From contig NC_067291.1 of assembly GCF_020740795.1 (NCBI RefSeq), positions 20,986,780 through 21,050,779 of the forward strand: a stretch of 64,000 nt of DNA. The letters are read 5' to 3'. The stretch is from Apus apus (Eukaryota; Chordata; Aves; Apodiformes; Apodidae). Below the pieces are notes generated by a model. The model ran no database searches. It had not been told where the DNA came from and saw only the letters and a program-made list of their open reading frames with translations. Position 1 is the first letter of the stretch, and each line of letters starts with the position of its first letter. This document shows, in pieces, positions 54,303-64,000 of this stretch. The translations under genes and the position numbers were made by a program.

Positions 54303-55870
54303 CAGCACCGTCCCCCAGGGGCAGAAGCGCCGGGAGCCCGCGGGGCAGACCAGGACTTGCTGCTCAGTTTTGTGCCGATGGTGCCGCCCAGGAGCCGCGC
54401 CCCGAGCCCGGGGAAGGCTCCGTCCCCTCTTGTCTGTGCTACACTCTAACGGTGCTCAAACCATCCCCTCTGGAAATAAGGTCTGGGGTGGGCTGGGTGG
54501 GCTGGCCCCGCGGGGGTCCCGGGCCCTCTCCCGGGGTCTCGTTGCCGCTGGGGAAACATTTTGGGGAAGGGAAGCTGAAAGGGGTGATAATTCAGGGGGA
54601 GGACCTCTCAGAAATGCTTATGGTGCTATTATTTGATATCTTCAGCCTCTTGATGGTGTTGGCAGGCCAGCACAAAACTCTTTGACTTCTATTATTATTT
54701 TTATACCTAGGAAGTGAGCATCCAGCATTCCCCGGCACCGCTGACCCGCTTGGGCTGGGTGTGTTGGGTTTATTTTCTACTAGGGACTTGAAGCTGGCAA
54801 CCCATTTCTGTCATTTGCATTACAATGTTTACGCACTGAAGCTGAACAGCTGTAACTGAAGAAGTGGAGACAGGGCAGAGGAGTGAAGGGGGGGCTTCAG
54901 TTACCCCAGGAGTGCAGGGCTCATGGTGTGTGTGCAGGCTCCGTACCTCCTTCTTCCCGCTGCCAAAGCCATTGCCCGTGTCACTCGGGGGCAAAGGGGA
55001 TGCTCAGGGACACCAAGGCATGAGTGAAATGACACTTGGTTGGTTTTGGGGTCCACCCGCACATTCCCTGGTGTGTGTGTGTGAAAGGGAGGGTGGCTGC
55101 TCCAGCCCCACACGGAGCTGTGTCCCCTTCGCTGCACCTTCCCCTCGGCACCCCAGAGCTCACAGCCCTGCGTTTCTGTGTGCGGTTAGGGCGTAGCAGT
55201 TTAGTGGTTGGTTAAGGTGTTTATTCTGTGTTCTTACAAACTAAACCCCCCCCCCCCCTTTTTTTTTTTTTCCCTGCTTATATAGATTCACCTCAGTTAA
55301 GGTTAGCTGATTTTTTAAACTAGAATATGCAGTATTGTACGAGGAGCAGCACTCAGCTGGCACAGCCCTTTCCGCCCGCTCTGGGGGCGTCCTGTGTTAA
55401 TCCCTCCCTGTCTTAGGGGGGATTTGCTGTTAGGCTGGTCCCCACAGGAGGGTCAGGAGCATTTTGGTAGGAATTCCTTTCTGTATGATTCTTCAGGCTG
55501 TGGAGGATACCAAAAAACCTTGGGAGATCGTGAAGCCCATCCTGGCTGCACTGAGCAGAGCCAGGACCAGCCGCGGTCGCTCAGGGCGCGTTTCTCCTTC
55601 ACCTGAGCTGTCGGGAGCAACGTTGGGTCCCACAACAGGAGATTCCTGGGTGTGATTTGTATGTAAAACACAAGCCATGATTTCACCATTTGTGTTTTAT
55701 ACTTTTCCAACGTGGTGTAAATTTTTATGTTTCAAAGCCTGTGTGCAGTCTTGTTTTCCTTCTCACCAGCACCATCCATCCCCTGCTTCCGTCAGGCTCC
55801 CAGGTCTTGCAGAGGGATAGCAGCTAAATGGGCTGGGGTTTAACAGCTCAGGAGTGTGTCAAATTAAACA
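54303..55870 (+). other. Probable ADAMTS7 3' UTR and downstream flank
   Basis: No canonical AATAAA was seen soon after the stop. Candidate signals are a weak AATAAG (54475-54480, followed by a GT-rich stretch) and an ATTAAA at 55863-55868. The length of the UTR is therefore unknown. A C13T13 tract lies at 55246-55271. Confidence 0.4.
55246..55271. repeat. C13T13 homopolymer junction
   Basis: Thirteen C followed directly by thirteen T: a 26-base pure pyrimidine tract within the probable 3' flank of ADAMTS7. Confidence 0.9.
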
Positions 55871-58800
55871 GTTACTGGAGGAAGTGGAAGGGTTTCATAT
55901 TTTCTCTTCCCCTCGGGGAATTTTGAGAGATTTTTCACTGAAAATGCAGTGAAGTGGAGACAGTTTAGCTACTTGGGAACAGCAGGGGTGTGATTGCTCC
56001 CTTAGCTGCAGCAGGCAGGGACAGTCAGTTTGTGTTTGAGAATCATTTAAGCTGCCGTTTGCAGCTGGGATTTGTGTGATTAAAAGGGGAGCCGGGTCGA
56101 TGGGGACTCACGCATCGAAGGGCTTCAGCCCCTGCCTGGTGTTGGTGCCTGCTCCGGTTGTACAGATCAGTTCATTTCAGCACTAACCTGTCCCTACGAG
56201 CCTCCCGCGGTACCTGTCCGTGCTCAGGGTCACATCAGCGGCCGGGAAGGGGGCACGGGATGGTCCCTCCCGCGGGAGGAGCCCCAGCCAAGCCCGATGC
56301 ACCGTCCGGGCAGCGGGGGAAGCCCGTAAGGGCAGCTGCTGTTGCAGGGCTGCCTCAGCCTGCCCAAACACGAGCCTTTGGGGACAGGCTGGTGGAACAA
56401 GCCCTAAATCAAAGGCACTGAGCTGCTGCGGGAGCCCCACAGAACGCAGGTTTGGGGGAGCCTGCCCGGGTACCCGGCCCCGAGCACCCCCGGCCGGAGC
56501 AGGGCGCCCAGCAGCACCTGCCTGTCCCGACCCGCCCAGCTCGGCGTTCCTGGCACAGGGACCCACGGCAGCCAGGGAAAACCTTTCTGATGCACGAAGG
56601 GCCAACCCTCGGGGTCTGCCCCGGCTCCACCACGGCTTCCAGCTGTCACAACACGGCAGCAGGGCCGGGTTGTCCTCCTGGGAAGGGCTGAGCTGAGCCA
56701 GTTCCCAAGCACCCAGGCTGGGAGCAGCAGGGATTAATGTAAACCAAAAGCATGGCCAGCCCCCACACCCAACTGCTCCCAAACTGCAGAGATTCCTGGC
56801 TGGAGAAGCTTGCACCACAGTGTGGGAAGCATTACTAGAAGGACATTTCATTTAACTTTTAGCCACATAATAAGCCAGGCCTCCTGCAAGCACACAGACT
56901 GCATTCTAAGGAGTAATCCCACACATCTTGCTTAAGTAACTGCAATATCTTCTTTCAATGAGACGCTCACAGCTTGGAAATGGGCTCAAACAGCAAATTA
57001 AGAACTTTGAGGCATCAAGGGGGTTCTGACTCCCCATCCCTGCCTTCACCAGCTCTGACCTGAGGGCAGGATCAGCTTCAAGCCACGGGGATGCCAGAGC
57101 CCGGGCGTGCAGAGGCCCTGGCTTCCTCTCACAGCAAAGCCAGACCCTTCCCAGGAGCAGATCTGGATATTTTCTTGCTCCGCTTTGTTATCATCTGTGT
57201 TTTCACTTGCTCCTTGTCACCAAGGAACTAACTAGAAATGCCTTTTTTTCCTCTTTTAAAGATGTTTTCATCAATGTGTCGATACAAGGATATTACTCAG
57301 AGTTACTGCTGCAGGAGCATGCAAAGGAAAGAAGGGAAGTAATTATGAATCCAAAGATGTTTGAAATAGATGCTTTTCCCTTGGGTATCTGAGGCCAGAT
57401 TGCTAGGAAAGCAAGTTTATCCTTTTCTCTGGGTTAATCAGAGCTGAGTATGAAAGAGAAAAGCAGGCCTGTGGCAGCCAGCCTACTGCAGATGTCCCCA
57501 AGCTCCATGCCTAGTGTCCCTCAGCCAGGCCCCTGCAGAGCACCAGGAACCCATCACTTCCCTGCCTGGGGTGCACTGGCCATACTGAGGACACACCAGC
57601 AGACTGGAGACCCTGTCCAAGCCTGCCCCTCCAAGCCTCCCAGAAGGGCTGTGACCAGTTTTGACAGAAGAAAAGCCCTAAATGGTGCTTTTCATCAGAG
57701 ATCCGGGATGCGCCAGGATGCGCAGGGAGCAGGATGCATTCCCTTTGTCATTCTAAGGTACTTTTGGTTCATTACTTCAGAAAGCCCCATTGAGGGCCAG
57801 CACTGCAGCCCTCCATGCCTCATTGGGCACAGAGTAAAGGAGGGGATTCCCACTCATTGTGAGCCCAGCACTGGGGGGCCTGAGTCTCTGCAACCTTTGG
57901 CCGCTCGCTTTTACTTGACCCCGTGGAAAAACATTTGGTTTCTCTGCTAAGCTGCCAGAGGCTACAGGGAATTTTGTTCTTGCAGCCTGGTTGCCTCCAG
58001 CACCAGCTGGATGTCTGCACTGGTTTAACTGGAGGTGAGGGCTGGGTTTTAAGGCAGGAATGTACATTTAAACACATCCAGGCAAGATCCATTGCAACAG
58101 CAACCCAAACCGGAGCTATGGCTCCTCTTTCAAATCTTTGCTCTTCAAATGCTGTGCCTTTGAAAACTTCCTCTTTTTGGCTGCGTGGTGTATACTCTGC
58201 CTTCCTCAGCTCAGGCTGACAGAGACCTGCTGGCCCCATCTCTGCACATACACAGGTACATCTGTAGGTGCATCTTCAGCAAGACCCTCCCCGCTGTCAC
58301 CACTGCTAGGACAGAGAATTGGGAAAGCACGTGTGATGCTTCACAAGGTGAGTCTGCAGCTCTAAAAACCAAAAGCCAAAGGTTTCAGCAGCTCATGAAG
58401 GAGAGAAGAGCTATGGGGAAGGGGAAGACAAAGAAATTCAGAGTGCTGGAAGAAGTCTAAAAAGATAAACCCTAACACACCCTGATACAGAAAGATTAAA
58501 AATAATAATAATAAAAGGTTCACCATGACTGGAAACTGCCTTTCCAGAGTTTCCTAACAGGCTGCACCCAGCTTCCAGGTTTCAGGTGTGTTCACCCACC
58601 CTGTTCCCAGAGCTCTGCAGTGCCCAGGCTGCCCTGGCAGTCGGGCTGACCTCCCACCCCCCCAGACACCCAGCATTGAGCTCAACAGACACTCCTGAGT
58701 AGTTTTTTCCTATATTTCCCACAAAGGAAACAGCACACCCAATATGTTTCTAAAAGAATATTTCAGCTAAGTTTCCTGAAAGCTGTTGTAATCTCCATCT

Positions 58801-60544
58801 GGTAATTACAGAACCGGGAAAGAATTGCCCAGAGGGTTCCCTTGCTGTGCTTCAGACTAACAGATGATCCAGCTACAGAAGGTGGATTTGGAGCAAGGGA
58901 AAACCCTCATGTTGTGCAGGCTTCGTGCTCAGGAAGCTGTTGATGAAGTTAATTTAAAAAAATAATTGGATTCTGGAGCAAATCAACCCTGAAGTGCAGG
59001 TTTCAAATGCTCTGCTCAGATGTGGTCTGGTAGCTGGAGGCTGTTTGAGCAGCTCGAGGTGCCCAGGGGAAGCTCAGACCAAACCAGAAGGCAACTGAAT
59101 TGTAGTGAAATAAAGGGTGAAGTAACCCCCTTAGCCAGGCCACTTGCTCCCTCAGAGTGATGTTTAAACCTGGACAGTTGACAATTCTCATTACAGAAAC
59201 ACTGACTTCCATGTCAGACCTTTCCTCCCAAACTTTGCTGGTTTCCAGCCTTGCAGCTGCAACTCCTGCTCAAACCATCCACCAGGTCCAACTGTAAATA
59301 TAATACCTCCCTAAAATATTTTCTGTTTCTCTCTAGGCTTTCAGGTATAAACATCTGATTTTGCTGCAAGTCAGCCATGCAAACCAATGCCACCAAGGCT
59401 GGCTGTGCCAAGGGTCCCCCACCTCTTCTCCCACCTCTCTTCAGTGGCTTTTTAACAGCCCCTTCCCCCCAGTTATCAGAGGGAGCATTAAATCAGCTGT
59501 GTCCACACCGTGTCTGTGGGGGCAGCTGGATCCAGCCCAGTTTCTGGAGAGAGGCTGCAGGTGTGATTTAAGGAAAGTTTTTGCAAAATGTAAGAGCTCC
59601 TGTTTGGTGGGCAATGAAGAATGTGGGGAAGAACTGGGCGATGATCCAGTGGACCATTTGTGAAGAAGGCTTGTGACTAGAAAAGGAGACTGTGGCCAGT
59701 GGTGTTAAGGCAGGGGAAGACAAAGGGGGGTGCTTAGACCTGACCCCCTCCCCTGCAGCTGTAAGGTTGGCATCATTAACTTGCCCCTGTGTTTTGGGCT
59801 GTTTGGGCAAGGCTTGTCTCTGTGTGGTGATGGTGGGACAGGAGAGATTTGGAGAGGTAAGGAACTATCAGACAGAACTAAACTAACGAGGTCTTCTGAA
59901 AGAAGCTGAGCTCGAGGTCTTGTCTGCCAGCACAGGTGCTTCTGTTTTTTCAATTGCTTCTATTTATCCACGGGGATGCCCTGAAAGCCTCTCCAAGAAG
60001 AGTCAGAGGTTTTTGGCTTCAAATTAGAAATGAGACCTTGTACTTCCCCTGGCCACCTCCAGAAATTTCCAGAGCTGGAGACAGGAAGGAACTGGGATCC
60101 CTTTCATGGAGAAGCAGCAGGCATTTGATGGAGGAGGTTGTTTGTGTCTCTCATTAAAAATAACACTTAAAAAGCTTCTGCAGCTCCAGCAGCAGCCAGC
60201 TCACCCTGTCAGAGCACCTGTGTTTTGCAGCTCTCAATCCTTCCCAAGTGATTCTGTCTGGACCAGAAGATCTCAGCTGGAGCATTTTAATCCCCAGAAA
60301 GCCAGAGGGGTCACCAAGTCCTTCATCAGCTCCAGCAGCTGGTGAGGGGTGTGACTAAGGAGGCAGCAAAATCCAGACAAACCAGGAATTGCTCACAACA
60401 ACCATTTTCTAGCAAAGAATAAGAGATGGTTTTATTTTCTCTGGTTCCTAAAACCTCTAGTCCTTCTGCTACAGGGAAAGGTTGCATGAGAACAGCCTAG
60501 AGGGTCAGAAAAGCAAAGGCAGGACAGCAAGAAAAGGGGTGTGA

Positions 60545-60650
60545 AGAACTGGATGGAGCAACCTGGTTAGTGGGAAGTGTCCCTGCTCGTGGCAGGGAAT
60601 TGGTCTTTAAGGTCCCTTCCATCCTAAACCTTGATATGATTCTATGAATG
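60545..60650 (+). mobile_element. CR1 LINE 3' end
   Basis: 'gaactggatggagcaacctggttagtgggaagtgtccctgc ... aaggtcccttccatcctaaaccttgatatgattctatga' is a CR1 terminus in plus orientation. Confidence 0.88.
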
Positions 60651-60689
60651 TAGCTGTTCTCTCCTTTTCGGGGGGGGTTTCCCTGGCAG

Positions 60690-61480
60690 CCGGTGGGTGC
60701 CGGCTGCTCGGGCAGGGGAACAGCCACGTCCCACCACGTTGGGGTGCTGAACCCCAGAAAGTGCCCCAGCAGGTCCCGGCCATCCCGGGGCTGCCCATTG
60801 CAGGCAGCGGGCGGGCAGAGCGACATTCCCAGTGGGAAGCGCAGGAGAAAGCAAGCAAGGGGACAGACAGAAGCCACATTCCCAGCGGGAAGCACAGCAG
60901 CAGAAAGCAGGAGAAGGAGAGCAAGGGACAGAGAGCAGGCTGAGCGGCGGAGCTGGTGCCCGAGCGCTCTGCTCGCTCGGGGCGACCATTTTCTGCTAAG
61001 AAATGCAGCAAAGCGGCTCCAGGTGTGTGCCTGGAGGGAGGAGCCGCCCAGCGCCAGGCACAGCAAGCAGCCGCTGCCCCCCCTGCCCTCGGCCTTCGCG
61101 GGAAGCTCAGCACGACGGGCTGTAACTATCGAGAACGATCTCTATGCTCAACACAGCCCCGTCCCTGTATGCGGCAGCTCTGCCGCCCTCTGCAGAGGCC
61201 GCAGCGTTTGCAAACGAGCCCCGCGACCCTTTCACGGCGCCCCGGGCGTGGGCAGGGACCCCCGGGGGGCGGCGGGGAGGAGGATGCCGGGGCCCCGTTA
61301 CCCCGGGGCTGACACCCCGCTTGCAAGGGCTGCCAGCCCGGGGATCTGGGGTTGGAAGCACCTTCTCCAGCAACCGCCCGGCCTGCTCCCACCCCCGGGA
61401 GGGCAGGTCTGCGGCCGGGAGCGGGCAGGGATGCTCCGTGACCTGCTGGTGCCCTCTGCAGCTGCTCCTGATCCTAGATG
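60690..61480. promoter_or_regulatory. GC- and CpG-rich block of unknown role
   Basis: This is a local rise in G+C and CpG (for example cgcggggcgaccat, ccgttaccccggggctgac, gggaggaggatgccggggccccg) about 6.5 kb past ADAMTS7. It could be a promoter of an unseen transcript or a distal element. No gene was recognised on either strand. Confidence 0.3.
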
Positions 61481-63799
61481 CAACATAGGAATAGGAAGGG
61501 ACGGTTTTATTCCTTGATGAGAGCAAGCGAGGACCGGCGACAAGGAGCCTGCCTCCGGGCCCTTTCAGTGAGGTGAAACACAGCAGCACCTGCCAAGCAG
61601 CCCAACAAGCTGCAGACCTTCCCTTCCCCTTTATCTGAGTCGCTAGGTCCAACAAACTCCTTCAAAAACCACTTCAGGTGACCCCTCCAGGCAGGAGTTT
61701 TGTCCCCCTACAAAATAAAGCTTTTTAAAAAGCAGCTGACCAGCTCTGCCAGGTTCTGTGCCCGGGCAGGAGTCAGCAATTGCCACTGACACACCGGCTG
61801 ACTCCCACTTTCCTGCAGAACTCTAGGAAACCAAACCCATCCCTCTGGAAGCAGCGAGGCTCTGCTGGAGGGGCCTGGGGACAGGCTGCAGCTTCAGGGC
61901 TGCCCGAGGCAGCTGGAGCCAGCGCTGCTGCAGGACAAATGACACTCTGAAGTGCCCCAATGGCAGTTTAAGGTAACAGAGCCATCTCTGGCCCCACGTT
62001 CTCAGCAGCATGAGGCCTGGGGGCTACAGAGCAGCACAGGGAGGTGCAGAACAGCAAACAGGCACCTGTGCCTCAGCCTCCACATCTCACTTATCTTTTT
62101 AGAATCCAGAAGCTGTTTATTTAAAACAAAGGTTATCTGAAATGGGTTGAGGCTCTGAAAGCACAGCTTGGAGCATTTTTGTGTTGGATCAGGATATGGA
62201 ATAAGATAACCCTCTTGGGATTAAATTTCTAGAGAAATAAATTGAGCCATTGCCATTTCCCTCCCCCAGAAGAGCCCCTTCCTTTTCCCAGGGTATTTTG
62301 GGTCTTTCTTATGGTGTTTTGAAGGATACACTTACATTGAAATTGGAACAGAGCTGGTGTAATTTGAGCAGGAATGACCCTCCCAGAGCCTGCTGGATTT
62401 GCAGGAGGCTTTGCTCATGGTCCATGGGCTTTAAGCACCCAACAGGCTCCAGGAATTCTGCAGCACAGGCAGAGCCCTCCCTCCTGCACATGGATTTTCA
62501 CCCCTAGTTCAGCAGCAGCTTCCTCTGGGACATGTCATTCAAAAGAAAACTGATCCATCAAACAGCTGTCTCTGGCCTGTGGCAAAATTTAGTAGGGAAA
62601 AGGAAAAGCAGTGGCTGCTGCTGATCCCTTCCCAGGAGCTCAGCAGTGACAGCCTCCACCATGGAATGGCTTTCCCACCAGCACACTGATCCACTGACAG
62701 AACCTGCAGGGCATCCAAACCCAGACCCATCTTCACATCCAGTATCTTCTGTACATCCCTTACAGCAAACACACAGGAGGGCTTAGGGTTTTTCTTCTTT
62801 GCTGGAGTCTCACACTTGGAAACAGACCTTTTTCCATCTGGTTCCCAGAGTACCAGCATGAAATAATTGGTTATTTATTGTGGAAATAGTACCAAGTTTT
62901 CAGTTTCTCCTGCAAACATCAGGTAGCCAGTTCCCCTCACTTTCTGCTGAACACCTGAGCAGTGGACACAGCAGTGTCCCACATTTCCTCCCACACCTAA
63001 TTACACTTTACAAAAGCATGTCTTGGAGGTGCTGCTTGAGGACACACATCCCCTCTCCAGCTGAACTCCAGGTGAGCAGGGAGGGCAGAAAGGCTTTTGA
63101 AATGCAAGTAAAATTTCATTGAAGGCGAGTAACTGAAGAAAGTAATTTTCCACACGCAGGCTAAAATGGGGAGTTCTGCAGATGTGCAGTAATGTACAGA
63201 AAAAGGGGATTTTCTCCCCCTCCCTCTTCTTTTTCTCATACCACTTTGGCACTGAACGTGGGGACAGGATGTGCTGCTGTTGGCACAGCTGGGACACGTC
63301 AGCATGCTGGATCACAAAGAGAAGTTCCCCCCATTTCTGAAGCCCAGCCTAGCTGGAGTCCATTCAGGCGTGTCCTGCCTTCAGGAAAGCTTTGTGTGGC
63401 TTTATTGTTGAAATGGTTACAAATCCCTGAAATCCCAGCAGATGCTTGTGCTGAACTCCAAGGATTTCCCACCGTGTAACCAGATAGAAGGAGCAATCAC
63501 TGTTTCATGCAGAAGCAGCTCCCTACATCTCTCCTGCAGCACAGCAGGAGTAACTACTGCCCTGAACAGGTCAGGCAGCCCTGGAATCCCTGGATCCCAA
63601 ACATTCTGTCAGTGCCATGGGACAGGAGGGGGTGGCAGCAGCCTGTCCCCACACAGACCTTTGCCACCAAGGCCCCCTCGGGGCTGCAGGGCAGACACTG
63701 ACTGTGCTTCCTCTGGGAAAGGGCAGCTGAGCCAGGAACCTCTGCCCAGTTCTGCAGGGAAAGGTAAATCCATGGTCAAATCCACAGCTGCGATGGAAC

Positions 63800-63900
63800 C
63801 TGACCCTAGGGAACCTGGCCAGGGAGAGAACAGGCAGCAGCTGGTGAGGGGCTGGACTGGATGGTCTGCAGGGCCTTTTCCAACCAGACCCATTCCATTA
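63800..63900 (+). mobile_element. CR1 LINE 3' end (diverged)
   Basis: 'ggtgaggggctggactggatggtctgcagggccttttccaaccagacccattccattatgga' fits the last 100 bases of an old CR1 in plus orientation. Confidence 0.7.
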
Positions 63901-64000
63901 TGGATGGCCCAGCGACCAGTGAGGGAGCAGCAGAAGGCAACAGGACCGTGGGAAGCAGAGGGATGAAGGGCTGTGGGATTCTCTCACCTTCCACATTGCA

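Larger units (their letters stand above)
55871..64000. other. Intergenic region right of ADAMTS7
   Basis: About 8 kb with no recognised gene. In human the next gene on this side is CHRNB4; I looked by eye for its first exons and did not find them. The region contains GC-rich blocks at about 56180-56680 and 60690-61480, and CR1 tails at 60545-60650 and 63800-63900. Confidence 0.55.

Noticed and set aside
57255-57392. Frame DVFINVSIQGYYSELLLQEH after a pyrimidine run and AAAG
   Set aside because: It looks like an acceptor plus exon, but there is no matching donor in frame, it ends at a stop, and no family is recognised.
62539-62859. 106-codon minus-strand frame starting WEPDGKRSVSKCETPAKKKN
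   Set aside because: The Lys-rich start looks protein-like, but I recognise no family, there is no evidence of splice sites, and the rest reads as noncoding. A protein search would settle it.
55871-64000. Possible first exons of CHRNB4
   Set aside because: I expected it from human gene order, but no mature N-terminus or extracellular-domain sequence of a nicotinic receptor was found in this interval.

Overview
This window is vertebrate nuclear DNA, most probably from a bird. The genes are split into many short exons with GT-AG introns. The only abundant transposon is CR1, recognisable by 3' ends with ATTCTATG-type repeats, and introns and intergenic gaps are small. There are no operons, phage genes or CRISPR arrays. 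The species cannot be fixed from the sequence.

Layout. Positions 1-16104 hold the 5' half of MORF4L1 (MRG15) on the minus strand. Five coding exons (16065-16104, 12930-12976, 9869-9936, 7533-7619, 6820-6900) encode the first 107 residues, including the whole chromodomain; the rest of the gene lies beyond the left edge. Positions 16105-17394 are a GC-rich spacer between two head-to-head genes. It contains a CR1 fragment, an A/T-rich tract and a complete tRNA-Lys(CTT) gene on the minus strand (16700-16772). Positions 17395-54302 hold ADAMTS7 on the plus strand. I could place all 24 coding exons with consistent reading phases. They sum to 5439 nt, or 1812 codons plus stop, and encode a secreted zinc metalloprotease with eight thrombospondin repeats, a mucin-like domain and a C-terminal PLAC domain. 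Positions 54303-64000 hold the ADAMTS7 3' UTR and an intergenic stretch with no recognisable gene, two CR1 tails and two GC-rich blocks.

The MORF4L1 / ADAMTS7 head-to-head order is the one known from human 15q25. From memory, a tRNA-Lys(CTT) also lies between these genes in human, so the tRNA position may be old. The two ATGs here are only 1.29 kb apart, so the CpG-rich spacer probably carries both RNA polymerase II promoters as well as the internal pol III promoter of the tRNA. The proteins work in different places: MORF4L1 in nuclear chromatin and repair complexes, ADAMTS7 outside the cell.

The points most worth a second look are: a 54-base exon-like element in MORF4L1 intron 5 with good splice sites and a compatible frame; a CpG-rich 19-bp minisatellite with a 147-bp higher-order period in ADAMTS7 intron 1; a GCCCCG hexanucleotide repeat coding part of the ADAMTS7 signal peptide; a CR1 element that ends at the splice acceptor of exon 10; inverted CR1 pairs inside ADAMTS7; and a conserved tyrosine-rich acidic island in the otherwise variable mucin domain. 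I found no wholly unknown system.
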